Shown piece after piece: positions 40,386-49,174 of a stretch of 64,000 nt of DNA (position 1 is the stretch's first letter; each line of letters begins with the position of its first letter). Source of the stretch: Corynebacterium sp. HMSC05H05 (GTDB taxonomy: Bacteria > Actinomycetota > Actinomycetes > Mycobacteriales > Mycobacteriaceae); NCBI RefSeq assembly GCF_001807265.1, contig NZ_KV788411.1:1-64000 (forward strand). Direction: 5' to 3'. Under the pieces are notes generated by a model, which saw nothing but the letters and a program-made list of their open reading frames with translations, ran no database searches and was not told where the DNA came from. The position numbers were made by a program, and so were the translations under genes.

Positions 40386-41197
40386 GATGCGATCGTAGCG
40401 CCCTTCATGGCCCCGACGTACTCGGTCAGCGCGGTTTTCAGCGCGTCCATGTCGGTCACGCGGTTGCCGTCGATGTGCTTGTCGATGATGTTCGTGATCG
40501 CCGATCCGGTGATCGCGCCCGCGGCCCCCGCGGCGATCGCGTCGCGCACGTGCTCCGGCTTCGAGATGCCGAAGCCCAGCAGCACCGGCGGCCCGCCGAG
40601 CTTGCGCACATTATCGACGACCTCGCGCAGGCCCTCCACCGTCGCCTCCTTGTCCGCGCCAGTCACGCCGTCGCGGGAGATGGCGTAGATGTAGCCCCGC
40701 GAGTTCGTGGCCACCGCCTCGAGCGTGGCTTCCGAGGCCTTCGCCGGGGCGATGTAGATCGGGTTGATGCCGGCCGCTGTGGCGGCTGCGCTGAAGGGGG
40801 CGGACTCGCGCACGGGGACGTCGGGAAGCAAAATGCTGTCCGCACCCGCCTCCTTGAACTCGCGGTAGAAGCGCTTGAGGCCGCGCGCGTGCGCGACGTT
40901 GCCGTACACCAGCATGCCGATCGGCAGGTCCGGGTAGCGCTCGCGGATGGTGCGGATTTGCGCAAGCGCCTTATCGACGCTCGCTCCGCCCGCCAACGCC
41001 CTCACATGCGCACCCTGGATAGCTGGGCCGTCCGCGACGGGGTCGGAGAACGGAACGCCGAGCTCCACGGCGTCCGCGCCGGCGTCGACGACGGCGGAGA
41101 CGATTTCCACCGCGTCCTCCGGGTTTGGGTCAGAGAGCATGATGAAGGGCACGAACGCGCCATTGCCGGCGGTGAAGAGTTTCTCGTAGCGGCTCAT
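40382..41197 (-). CDS. trpA: Tryptophan synthase alpha subunit
   Basis: A 271-residue TIM-barrel enzyme that cleaves indole-3-glycerol phosphate to indole for TrpB. Motifs: FVPFIMLSDPNPEDAVEIV, DAVELGVPFSDPVADGPAIQGA with the catalytic Glu and Asp, and GGPPVLLGFGISKPEHV with a phosphate-binding Gly stretch. It starts directly after the trpB stop. Confidence 0.97.
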   Translation of the reverse strand: MSRYEKLFTAGNGAFVPFIMLSDPNPEDAVEIVSAVVDAGADAVELGVPFSDPVADGPAIQGAHVRALAGGASVDKALAQIRTIRERYPDLPIGMLVYGNVAHARGLKRFYREFKEAGADSILLPDVPVRESAPFSAAATAAGINPIYIAPAKASEATLEAVATNSRGYIYAISRDGVTGADKEATVEGLREVVDNVRKLGGPPVLLGFGISKPEHVRDAIAAGAAGAITGSAITNIIDKHIDGNRVTDMDALKTALTEYVGAMKGATIAS

Positions 41198-42394
41198 TTA
41201 CTTCTCCTTCTTCTCTTCAAGCGTTGCTCGCACGTGGGCGATGTCCTTGTCACCGCGGCCGGACAGGGTAACCAGGATGTGCAGCGGTTCGGCATTAGAC
41301 GGGTGCTCGGCGGCGCGCTTCAGGGCGTAGCCGAGGGCGTGGGAGGACTCGAGCGCGGGGATGATGCCTTCGTGGCGGGACAGGGCCTGGAAGGCGTCGA
41401 GGGCCTCGTCGTCGGTGACGGGCACGTAGGAAGCGCGGCCGGACTTGGCCAGGTGGGCGTGCTCCGGGCCGACGCCCGGGTAGTCCAGTCCGGCGGAGAT
41501 GGAGTAGGACTCCTCCACCTGGCCGTCGCCGTCGCACATCAGGTACGAGTACGTGCCGTGGAGCAGGCCGGTCGTGCCCTGGGCGATGGCGGCGCCGTGG
41601 GCGCCGAGGCCAAAGCCCTCTCCCCCGGGCTCGGCGCCGATGAGCTCGACGCCGTCGTCGTCGATGAAGTCCGCGAAAGTGCCAATCGCGTTGGAGCCGC
41701 CGCCGACGCAGGCGACCACCACGTCCGGTAGCCGCTCTGTGCGCTCGAGGATCTGGGCGCGGGCCTCGGTGGAGATCACGCGGTGGAACTCCTTGACAAT
41801 CTTCGGGAACGGGTGCGGCCCGGCTGCGGTGCCGAGGAGGTAGTGGGACTCGTGGAAGGTGGCGGTCCAGTCGCGCAGCGCCTCGTTCACCGCGTCTTTT
41901 AGGGTGCCCGCGCCGGATTCCACGCCGACAACCTCGGCGCCCATCAGGCGCATGCGGTACACGTTCGGCGCCTGGCGTTCCATGTCGGTTTTGCCCATGT
42001 AGATCACGCACTCCAGCCCGAGCAGCGCGCAGGCGAGTGCGGTGGCGGTGCCGTGTTGGCCGGCGCCGGTCTCCGCGATGATGCGGGTTTTGCCCATCTG
42101 TTTGGCCAGTAGCGCCTGGCCGATCACCTGGTTGGTCTTGTGCGCGCCGCCGTGGACGAGGTCCTCGCGCTTGAGGAAGATGCGCGCGTTGCCCTCGAGC
42201 GGCAGGTTGCGGCACTCGGTCAGCGGGGTGGGCCTGCCGAGGTAGTCGCGGAGCAGGCCGCGGTACTCGGCCATGAACGCCTCGTCGTTAAACGCGTCGA
42301 CGAAGGCTTGCTCGAGCTGGTCGAGCGCCGGGATCAGCGATTCGGGGACGAACTGTCCGCCGAACTCGCCGTAGTACGCAGGGAGCAGGGTCAT
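41198..42394 (-). CDS. trpB: Tryptophan synthase beta subunit
   Basis: A 398-residue PLP enzyme joining indole and serine. The PLP lysine motif is [18 protein letters not shown] (about residues 83-100), then [14 protein letters not shown], and the phosphate-binding GGGSNAIG at about 233. The ATG at 42394 follows trpC by 11 bases. Confidence 0.98.
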   Translation of the reverse strand: MTLLPAYYGEFGGQFVPESLIPALDQLEQAFVDAFNDEAFMAEYRGLLRDYLGRPTPLTECRNLPLEGNARIFLKREDLVHGGAHKTNQVIGQALLAKQMGKTRIIAETGAGQHGTATALACALLGLECVIYMGKTDMERQAPNVYRMRLMGAEVVGVESGAGTLKDAVNEALRDWTATFHESHYLLGTAAGPHPFPKIVKEFHRVISTEARAQILERTERLPDVVVACVGGGSNAIGTFADFIDDDGVELIGAEPGGEGFGLGAHGAAIAQGTTGLLHGTYSYLMCDGDGQVEESYSISAGLDYPGVGPEHAHLAKSGRASYVPVTDDEALDAFQALSRHEGIIPALESSHALGYALKRAAEHPSNAEPLHILVTLSGRGDKDIAHVRATLEEKKEK

Positions 42395-42405
42395 TGTGTC
42401 AGTCC

Positions 42406-43766
42406 TTAGTTGTGGAAGTCGCGGATAGTGGCGAAGCCGCGCGTCAAAGCGGCGGCGTCCTTGTGTCCGCGGGGGTCTTCGAAGCCGGAGTTGAGGTCGA
42501 GGCCGGCGCAGCCGGTGCGCAGTGCGTCGGTGAGGTTGTCGGGCCTCAGCCCCCCGGCGAGCAGCGCGTCGGTGGTGGGGATGCGGGACCAGTCGAACCG
42601 CTCCCCCGTCCCGCCGGCGCCGGAATCGAGCACTAGCTTGTCGACGAGCTCCGCCACCCCCGCCGCATCGTTGGGCCCGGTCATGTCGACGGCGCGCCAC
42701 ACCTGGACGTCGACCTCGCCGCGGATGCGCTCGATCAGCGCGCGTTCCGCCTCGAGCGAGCCCTGGTACGGGGCGTGGACCTGCACGGCGGCGACGCCGG
42801 GCTGGACCAGTTCGCCGTAGCCTTCGGTGCGTCGCGACACCGCAACGTAGTCCAGGCCCGGCTCCGCGGCGATGATCTCTGCGGCCGTTTCACGTGAAAC
42901 ATTGCGCGGGGAAGCTTCTTCGAAGATCAGCCCGCCGTATACCGCGCCGGCCGCCTTCGCCGCCTGGGCCGCGGATGCCGAGCGCAGGCCGCAGACCTTG
43001 TTCGGGCCGAAGACCAGCTCGCGGCAGGCCCGGTCGATGTCCGGCTGGGAGGTCAGCTGGGAGCCGACGAGGAAGCCGTCGGAGTGCCCGCCGAGGCGGC
43101 GCACGGTCGCGGCGTCGCGGATGCCGGACTCTGCCACCACCACTGCCCCGTCCGGCGCGAGCGCGGCGAGGCGCGCGGAGCGGTCCAGGTCGATGCTCAG
43201 GTCGTGGAGGTTGCGGTGGTTCACGCCGAAGATCTTCGCGCCCAACCGGGCGGCCCTCGCTGCCTCGTCCTCGTCGATGACCTCGGTGAGCACGTCCATG
43301 CGTAAAGACTCCGCCACCGAGGCGAGGTGCGCGTACTCCTCGTCCGACAGCACCGACAGCATTAGCAGCACCGCGTCCGCGCCGAAGTAGCGGGCGGCGT
43401 AGATCTGCACCTCGTCGACGATGAAGTCCTTGCACAGCACCGGCAGGTGCGGGTGGCGGCGACGGTGGCGAGGTGGTCGTAGTCCCCGCCGAAGTAGTCG
43501 GGCTCGCACAGCACGGAAATCGCCGACGCGTAGCGGGAGTACACGCTCGCGATCTCCCCCGGTTTGTAATCATCGCGGATGGTGCCGAGCGAGGGCGAGG
43601 CGGACTTGCACTCCATGATGTAGGAGGCGCCGGGGGCGGCCAGGGCATCGTAAAGGGACCGCTCAGAATAACGTAACGTGTCGAAACTAACGTGACCCAT
43701 ACGCCCATGTATTCCGTCAATGTGACGTTTACGGTTCGCCACGATGTCGTCCAAAATCTTAGCCAC
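42406..43766 (-). pseudogene. trpC: trpC(F): indole-3-glycerol-phosphate synthase / PRA isomerase, frameshifted
   Basis: A bifunctional TrpC-TrpF gene split into two frames. From GTG 43766 the reading is VAKILDDIVANRKRHIDG onward, through CEPDYFGGDYDHLATVAA. At about 43455-43462 the frame is lost; the correct continuation HPHLPVLCKDFIVDEVQIYAARYF is one frame over and runs to 42406 through the isomerase domain (VCGLRSASAAQAAKAAGAVYGG). The expected ATVAARHPH coding would need four more bases, as if one GCCx unit was lost in a GCCGCC tract. Both halves are otherwise intact, so the break is recent or a sequencing error. The start overlaps trpD by eight bases. Confidence 0.85.
42887..42900. other. 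parS site 4
   Basis: GTTTCACGTGAAAC inside trpC, within the codons for the NVSRET segment. Confidence 0.95.
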
Positions 43767-44778
43767 TGTAGTCCGCCTCCTCGTGGGTGCGCAGCCACTG
43801 GGACACGGAGCCGTCGGCAAGCAATTGCTTCGCATGCGCGGTGCCCGCGTCGAGCGAGTCCGCCATGCCGTAGAGGTAGAACATCGCCCCGGCGTTCACG
43901 GCCACGGCGTCGCGGTGCGCGGCCGGCCCCTCCCCCGCGAACGTCGCGCGCATGGCGGCGGCGTTCTCTGCGCCGTCGCCTCCGCGGAGGTCCTCGAGCG
44001 TATGCTTATCGACGCCAAGCTCCGCCGGCGCCACCGTATAGTGGGAGATCTCGCCGTCTTTCAGCTCCCAGACGAGGGTGTCGCCGTGGACCGCGATCTC
44101 GTCGGTGCCGGCGCCGTGGACCACGAGCGCACGGGAGCGGCCGAGCGTTTGCATGGTCTCCGCAATAGTTGGCCCCAACCCAGGGTTTGCTATCCCCATA
44201 ATTTGGAATTCAGGCCTTGCGGGACTCAATAATGGGCCCATCGTATTAAACAACGTGCTCACGCCGAGTTTTTTACGTACCGGTTGTACGAACGCGATAG
44301 CCGGATTGTACGCCGGGGCGAACAGGAAGGTGAAGTTCGAGGACTCGAACTGGCGCACCGCGCGATCCGGGTCCAAGTCGAGCGGGATGTTCAACGCCTC
44401 CAGCACGTCGGCCGAACCGGACTTGGACGACACTGAGCGGTTGCCGCACTTGATCATCTTCACCCCGCCGGCCGCCGCGACGAGGGAGGCGGCGGTGGTG
44501 ATGTTGATGGTGTTGGCGCCGTCGCCGCCGGTGCCCGCGGTGTCCATGATCCCCTCCCCCGTCACCGGGAACGGACGGCCCGCAGCGAGGAACGCCTTGG
44601 CGGCTCCCGCGACGTCGGCGAAGGTCTCCCCGCGGGTACGGATGGTGGCCAAAAGCGCGGCGATGTGGACATCGTCGTAGTCGCCGACGGTCAGCGGGGT
44701 AAACGCCTCAATGGCCTCCTCCAGGGTCGGCTCGGGGTTGTTGATGAAGCGGCGGAAGATCTCTACGTGGTCAGCCAT
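43759..44778 (-). CDS. trpD: Anthranilate phosphoribosyltransferase
   Basis: A 339-residue enzyme joining anthranilate and PRPP. Motifs: MDTAGTGGDGANTINITTAAS (about residues 79-99, in parts), KCGNRSVSSKSGSADVLEAL and NTMGPLLSPARP. It overlaps trpG by eight bases and trpC by eight. Confidence 0.97.
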   Translation of the reverse strand: MADHVEIFRRFINNPEPTLEEAIEAFTPLTVGDYDDVHIAALLATIRTRGETFADVAGAAKAFLAAGRPFPVTGEGIMDTAGTGGDGANTINITTAASLVAAAGGVKMIKCGNRSVSSKSGSADVLEALNIPLDLDPDRAVRQFESSNFTFLFAPAYNPAIAFVQPVRKKLGVSTLFNTMGPLLSPARPEFQIMGIANPGLGPTIAETMQTLGRSRALVVHGAGTDEIAVHGDTLVWELKDGEISHYTVAPAELGVDKHTLEDLRGGDGAENAAAMRATFAGEGPAAHRDAVAVNAGAMFYLYGMADSLDAGTAHAKQLLADGSVSQWLRTHEEADYSG

Positions 44779-45382
44779 TGTCGCGTCCTTTCTGCAGCAG
44801 GTGTTCCACGCAGCGCTCCAGGAGCTGGGGCCCTGCGGGGGTGAGGATGGATTCGGGGTGGAATTGGAAGCCGATGGAGTAGCCGTCGTCGGTCTCAGCG
44901 GCCATGATCACGCTGCCAATCTGCGTGTCCGTCCAGGCCAACGGCGTGATCCCTTGAGGCGCCTCGGTCGCGCCCAGGGAGTGGTAGCGGGCAACCGGCA
45001 CTTCCAGGCCGGGTTGGCCGGGGGCGCCGCCGACCGTGAGGCCGTCGAAAAGCGAGTGCGGTTGAGTCAGCCGCATGGGCACCGAGGTGCCGTGCTCCGG
45101 CCCGCAAGGTTGCACGCGGCCGCCGAAGTGCTCGATGAGCGCCTGGTAGCCCAGACAAATGCCCAGAATGGGAATGCGGCCCTGGGCGCGTTCGATGACC
45201 TCCATCATGCAGCCGGCGTCCGCAGGGTAGCCGGGGCCGGGCGAGAGCACGATGAGCTCCGGGTCTGCGGCGAACACCGTGTCGGCGGACACCGTGTTGC
45301 GGTAGACCACGGTGTCGAAGCCTGCGAGCGCGTCGACGAGGTTGTAGACAAAAGAGTCCTGGTTATCCAGCAAAACGATCAC
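44771..45382 (-). CDS. trpG: Anthranilate synthase glutamine amidotransferase subunit
   Basis: A 203-residue class I glutamine amidotransferase. Start VLLDNQDSFVYNL, catalytic Cys in GICLGYQALIEHFGG at about residue 77, and the His-x-Glu pair in FQFHPESILTP near residue 175. It overlaps trpE by four bases. Confidence 0.97.
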   Translation of the reverse strand: MIVLLDNQDSFVYNLVDALAGFDTVVYRNTVSADTVFAADPELIVLSPGPGYPADAGCMMEVIERAQGRIPILGICLGYQALIEHFGGRVQPCGPEHGTSVPMRLTQPHSLFDGLTVGGAPGQPGLEVPVARYHSLGATEAPQGITPLAWTDTQIGSVIMAAETDDGYSIGFQFHPESILTPAGPQLLERCVEHLLQKGRDNG

Positions 45383-46881
45383 TTGCGCACCTCCAATTCG
45401 CGGCCCGCGGCGAGCGCTTGGAGCACCGCGTAGGCCTTGTGCAGGGTCTCGTCGGCCTCGGCCTGCGGTACGGAATCGCGCACCACGCCGGCGCCGGCCT
45501 GCACCGTGGCAACGCCGTCGGCCACGAACGCCGAGCGGATGACAATGCAGGTGTCGAAGTCGCCGCTGCCGTGCAGGTAGCCCACCGCCCCGCCGTAGGA
45601 GCCGCGGCGCGTGCCCTCCACCCCGCGCAGCAGCTCGGTGGCGCGCAGCTTCGGGGCGCCGGTGAGCGTGCCCATGTTCATGCAGGCGCGGTACGCGTCC
45701 AGCGCGTCCAGGTCCGCAGCCAGCGTTGCGGTCACCCGGCTGACCAGGTGCATCACCCGCGAGTAGCGGTCCACCTGCAGCAGTTCGCGCACACGGCGGG
45801 TGCGCGGCTCGGCCACGCGCGCCATGTCGTTGCGGGCCAGGTCCACCAGCATGGTGTGCTCGGCCACCTCTTTGGCGTCGGTGCGCAGCTCAAGCTCCAT
45901 GCGGGTATCCAGCTCGTGGTTCACCGTCCCGTCCGGGTTCAGCCCGCGCGGGCGCGTGCCGGCGATCGGGTACAGCTCCACCTGGCGGGTGGCGTGGTCG
46001 AACTTCAGGTTGGATTCCGGCGAGGCGCCGAACAGCTCGTAGCCGGGTCCGCGCAGGTAGAACATGTACGGCGAGGGGTTGGACCCGCGCAGCCTGCGGT
46101 ACGCCCCGAACGCGTCCGCGCACTGCGTAGTGAACGCGCGCGCCGGCACCACCTGGTAGATGTCCCCGTTCGCGATGTGGTCTTTGAGGTCTTCCACCTG
46201 AGCGCGGAAGTCCGAGTCGGAAACATTCGCCTTGACCACGGCACGCTCCGCCGACCCGGTGGAAGGCTGGTAGGCGGGCACTGGGCCGTCGATAAGCGAT
46301 GCGAGCGGCTCGAGGTCGATGCCCTCCCCTGCGGCGTCCACCCCGGCGAGGTAGGCCGTGGACGTTTCGTGGTTGACGCGCAGGAGCACCTCGGCGAGCA
46401 CGAACTGGAAGTCCGGATAGGTATTCGGACCCTCGGCGACGGGCGGCAGCTGCTCGAAGGAGTCGAGGTAGTCGTAGGCGAAGCCGCCGGCGAGGAACGG
46501 GAAGTCCTCGTTGCCGTAGCCGGCGCGGGTGGTCAGCGCGCGCAACACGTCGGCGGAGGACGGCGCGGTAAGGCGCTCGCGCTCGTCCGCGGCCTCGGAC
46601 GCCGGGAACTCGTAGGTGTGCTCGGCGACGCGGTAGTCGTCGAGAAGCAATCGCCCCGCGATCATCTCGCCGGACGGGGTGAGCGGCTCCACCGTCACGC
46701 GGTTGCCGCTGCAGGTCACGCGCACCGAAGCGCGCAGCACCGCCACTGACTGCAGGCCGTTGCGGGTGGTGATGTCGGCGGACTCGAGCAACACGGAATC
46801 GTCCGCGTCGAGCCCGCCGATGTGGGCGAAGAGGCTGGCCACGTCCTCGTGGTAGCGCACCTCGCGGTGGGTGTAGTGCAT
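45379..46881 (-). CDS. trpE: Anthranilate synthase component I
   Basis: A 500-residue chorismate-using enzyme. The N-terminus carries LLESAD (about residues 33-38), the motif of the tryptophan feedback site. The catalytic half has IANGDIYQVVPARAF, ASPESNLKF, IAGTRPRG, ELRTDAKEVAEHTMLVDLARND and GTLTGAPKLRA. It is the first structural gene after the trpL attenuator. Confidence 0.97.
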   Translation of the reverse strand: MHYTHREVRYHEDVASLFAHIGGLDADDSVLLESADITTRNGLQSVAVLRASVRVTCSGNRVTVEPLTPSGEMIAGRLLLDDYRVAEHTYEFPASEAADERERLTAPSSADVLRALTTRAGYGNEDFPFLAGGFAYDYLDSFEQLPPVAEGPNTYPDFQFVLAEVLLRVNHETSTAYLAGVDAAGEGIDLEPLASLIDGPVPAYQPSTGSAERAVVKANVSDSDFRAQVEDLKDHIANGDIYQVVPARAFTTQCADAFGAYRRLRGSNPSPYMFYLRGPGYELFGASPESNLKFDHATRQVELYPIAGTRPRGLNPDGTVNHELDTRMELELRTDAKEVAEHTMLVDLARNDMARVAEPRTRRVRELLQVDRYSRVMHLVSRVTATLAADLDALDAYRACMNMGTLTGAPKLRATELLRGVEGTRRGSYGGAVGYLHGSGDFDTCIVIRSAFVADGVATVQAGAGVVRDSVPQAEADETLHKAYAVLQALAAGRELEVRK

Positions 46882-46920
46882 GTGGTCCTCGGTTCTGTCG
46901 TATTCGTCGCACCGAGGGTG

Positions 46921-46960
46921 AAAAAAGGCCCGCGGCGCTTGGGGTGCAAGCTGGCGGGCC
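46921..46960 (-). terminator. trp attenuator terminator
   Basis: On the minus strand GGCCCGC (46954-46960) pairs with GCGGGCC (46927-46933), then TTTTTT. An inner stem, AGCTT with AAGCG-like bases, lies in the loop. It is between the leader peptide and trpE, the place of a transcription attenuator. Confidence 0.88.
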
Positions 46961-46984
46961 GTGACTTCGTAGGTGGCGCGCCAG

Positions 46985-47017
46985 TTAGGCGAGCCACCAC
47001 CAGTTCAAAGAAGTCAT
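46985..47017 (-). CDS. trpL: trp operon leader peptide with three Trp codons
   Basis: A 10-residue leader, MTSLNWWWLA. Three consecutive UGG codons followed by the terminator at 46921-46960 are the classic design of ribosome-mediated attenuation: scarcity of Trp-tRNA stalls the ribosome and prevents termination. It is too short for ordinary ORF callers. No strong SD is seen; the predicted transcript start is only about 11 bases upstream. Confidence 0.92.
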   Translation of the reverse strand: MTSLNWWWLA

Positions 47018-47034
47018 GTACGTCACAGATGACA

Positions 47035-47058
47035 ACTATAGCGGAACCGATATTCCGC
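47035..47058 (-). promoter_or_regulatory. Probable trp promoter -10 and adjacent inverted repeat
   Basis: On the minus strand TATAGT (47035-47040) is a good -10. Directly upstream is the inverted repeat GCGGAA-6-TTCCGC (47041-47058), which would lie in the promoter spacer and may be a repressor operator. No clear -35 is visible. Confidence 0.5.
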
Positions 47059-47066
47059 CGGGAATA

Positions 47067-47276
47067 TTATTCAGGCAGGCGGTACTGTCCGCGCGGGGCG
47101 GCGGCGACGAGGCCGTCCACCTTTAGGCCGGTGATGGCGGCGTGGGTGGCAACCTCCGGGTTCGTGTGCGGGGCGTCCACCAGGCCGCGGCGGACAATCT
47201 CGGCGGCGATGTCCTTGTGCGCCATCGGCTCCCCCGCCTCGCGCAACACGGTCAGGATCGCTTCCTGCCAAGTCAT
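47067..47276 (-). CDS. Small winged-helix (HARE-HTH-like) protein
   Basis: A 69-residue protein, MTWQEAILTVLREAGEPMAHKDIAAEIVRRGL, ending GLVAAAPRGQYRLPE. It resembles the HARE-HTH (HB1/ASXL-type) winged helix found in RNA polymerase delta subunits and restriction enzymes. ATG 47276 or GTG 47282 can start it. It sits between the SdpI-like gene and the trp promoter; whether it regulates trp is unknown. Confidence 0.6.
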   Translation of the reverse strand: MTWQEAILTVLREAGEPMAHKDIAAEIVRRGLVDAPHTNPEVATHAAITGLKVDGLVAAAPRGQYRLPE

Positions 47277-47282
47277 GGGCAC

Positions 47283-47732
47283 CTACTTCTGTTCGTCGGC
47301 GTGGCCGGCGGCTCGTCGTAAAGCATCGATGTTCACTGCGGGCTTGGGCTCCTCCGCCTGCTTCTCCCGCGCCTGCTCCACGGCCGTGGCCGCACGCGCA
47401 CCGAAGTTGCCGCCGAGCGACGCCGCGACGACGGCCGCCACCAACGCCACCGCTGGCAGCACCCACATCCAGCCGGAGGCGATGAAGGAGAACGCTGCGC
47501 CGAACGCCAGCGCCACAGCGGCCAGCACCCAAAACGGGCCGGCGACCTTGTGGGCCTGGTCCCAGATCGCGCGGTCCTTGCGCACCGCCGGGACGTGCAG
47601 GCCGAACCATTTGTTGCCCGGCAGGTTGCCCATGGACGCCAGCGTGCCGGGGATGAGCAGAAGCAGGGTCAGCAGAATAAAGATGATGCCGACAACGACG
47701 TTGAGGGTGCTCATATTTTCAAACGGGCTCAT
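47283..47732 (-). CDS. SdpI family membrane protein
   Basis: A 149-residue protein from ATG 47732 (GGAAG upstream; a second ATG is six codons in). It has three or four membrane segments: VVVGIIFILLTLLLLIPGTLAS, PFWVLAAVALAFGAAFSFIA and WMWVLPAVALVAAVVAASLGG. NKWFGLHVPAVRKDRAIWDQAHKVAGPF between them is the SdpI signature (compare GxRtp.....WxxaHr). In Bacillus SdpI gives immunity to the SdpC toxin; here the role is open. Confidence 0.78.
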   Translation of the reverse strand: MSPFENMSTLNVVVGIIFILLTLLLLIPGTLASMGNLPGNKWFGLHVPAVRKDRAIWDQAHKVAGPFWVLAAVALAFGAAFSFIASGWMWVLPAVALVAAVVAASLGGNFGARAATAVEQAREKQAEEPKPAVNIDALRRAAGHADEQK

Positions 47733-47819
47733 GGCTTCCAAGCATACGGCCGGGACGGACGCGAAAGAAAAGCGCTCAAAAATGCAGTGTCCTGTATAAT
47801 TACCGGCTACCCTAAACAC

Positions 47820-49052
47820 ATGAAAAGTAAGCTCTTAGGCTCACTGCTCTTCTGGGTAGTTGTCGCCATCATTCTCGGGTTCCTGTGCAGCCTGTTCTTC
47901 CCGGACTGGCTTGCTCGTGTCTTTATCACCTTCAACGGTCTGTTCTCCAACTTCCTCGGCTTCTTCGTGCCGGTGCTGATCTTCGCGCTCATCGCGCCCG
48001 CGATTGCGGGCCTGGGCCGCGGCGCAGGGAAGTGGCTGGGCATTACCGCGGGTGTGGCGTACGGATCCACCGTGCTTTCCGGCCTGCTCGCATGGGCGAC
48101 CGGCACCTTCCTCTACCCTAAGCTGTTGGCGGGCAAGGACCTGATCACCAACGTCGCCGACCCGGAAGAGGGCGGCCTGGCCCCCTACTTCGAAGTTGAG
48201 ATGCCGCCGCCACTGGCGATCATGTCCGCCCTCCTGCTCGCGTTCATCGTCGGCCTGGCCATGACGGCGGTGAAGTCCGACAACTTGTACAACGTGCTGC
48301 AGGAGCTCAACGACGTCGTGCTCAAGGTCGTGGTCACGTTCGTGATCCCGCTGCTGCCGCTGTACATCTTCGGCACCTTCCTGGGCCTGGGCATGAACGA
48401 GAACTTCGGCGACACCATGGCCGCCATGGGCGTGGTGCTGCTGTTGTCCGTGGTCATGACCGTGGTCATCGTGCTGCTGCAGTACCTGGTGGCCGGTGTC
48501 GTCGCGGGCGTGAACCCGTTCCGCGCCCTGAAGAACATGCTGCCGGCGTACTTCACCGCCCTGGGCACCTCGTCGTCCGCTGCGACCATCCCGGTCACGT
48601 ACGAGTCCACGCTGAAGAACAACGTTGACGAGGACGTCGCCGGCTTTGTGGTCCCGCTGTGCGCGACGATTCAGCTGTCCGGCTCGATGATGAAGATCAT
48701 GCTCTACGCCCTGTCCATCGTCTACATGGCCAGCTTGGACATCTCGGGCGGCCAAATCATCGGCTTTATCCTCCTGCTGGGCATCATGATGATCGCGGCC
48801 CCGGGCGTGCCGGGCGGCGCCATCATGGCGGCCGCGGGCCTGCTGCAGTCCAACCTGGGCTTCGACGACTCGATGCTCTCGCTCATGATCGCCTCCTACA
48901 TCGTCGTCGACTCCTTCGGCACCGCCGCAAACGTCACCGGCGACGGCGCGGTCGCGCTGATCGTGAACAAGTTCGCGTCGGGCAAGATCAAGGAGCAGAA
49001 GCTTAACGACGAGCCTTCGGCCGCCACCGCCGCCGGCTCCACCGCCGTGTAG
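47820..49052 (+). CDS. Dicarboxylate/amino acid:cation symporter (DAACS family)
   Basis: A 410-residue transporter with about eight membrane helices and two re-entrant loops. The serine-rich loop is LGTSSSAATIPVTYES (about residues 240-255), followed by CATIQLSGSMMKIMLYA, the conserved APGVPGGAIMAAAG and the substrate-binding helix DSFGTAANVTGDG. It is likely to import acidic or neutral amino acids or dicarboxylates with Na+ or H+. No SD is obvious near ATG 47820. It diverges from the SdpI-like gene. Confidence 0.9.
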   Translation: MKSKLLGSLLFWVVVAIILGFLCSLFFPDWLARVFITFNGLFSNFLGFFVPVLIFALIAPAIAGLGRGAGKWLGITAGVAYGSTVLSGLLAWATGTFLYPKLLAGKDLITNVADPEEGGLAPYFEVEMPPPLAIMSALLLAFIVGLAMTAVKSDNLYNVLQELNDVVLKVVVTFVIPLLPLYIFGTFLGLGMNENFGDTMAAMGVVLLLSVVMTVVIVLLQYLVAGVVAGVNPFRALKNMLPAYFTALGTSSSAATIPVTYESTLKNNVDEDVAGFVVPLCATIQLSGSMMKIMLYALSIVYMASLDISGGQIIGFILLLGIMMIAAPGVPGGAIMAAAGLLQSNLGFDDSMLSLMIASYIVVDSFGTAANVTGDGAVALIVNKFASGKIKEQKLNDEPSAATAAGSTAV

Positions 49053-49073
49053 CAGTCCCCTGCTGCTGCGCTG

Positions 49074-49099
49074 AACCGCCCTCCGGGGCGGTTTTCTTT
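49074..49099 (+). terminator. Terminator after the symporter gene
   Basis: AACCGCCC/GGGGCGGTT stem with a small loop, followed by TTCTTTT. Confidence 0.8.
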
Positions 49100-49106
49100 T
49101 GCCCGT

Positions 49107-49120
49107 GTTTCACGTGAAAC
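49107..49120. other. parS site 5
   Basis: GTTTCACGTGAAAC with the extended palindrome TGTTTCACGTGAAACA (49106-49121). Intergenic. Confidence 0.95.
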
Positions 49121-49174
49121 ATGGTCTGCGTCCGCGCCACCCCGCGCCCGGCGCAATCGACTACCCTCTTGCGC

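Noticed and set aside
43445-43470. Programmed frameshift in trpC
   Set aside because: No slippery heptamer or stimulatory structure is visible, and the length difference fits a simple four-base slip deletion better.
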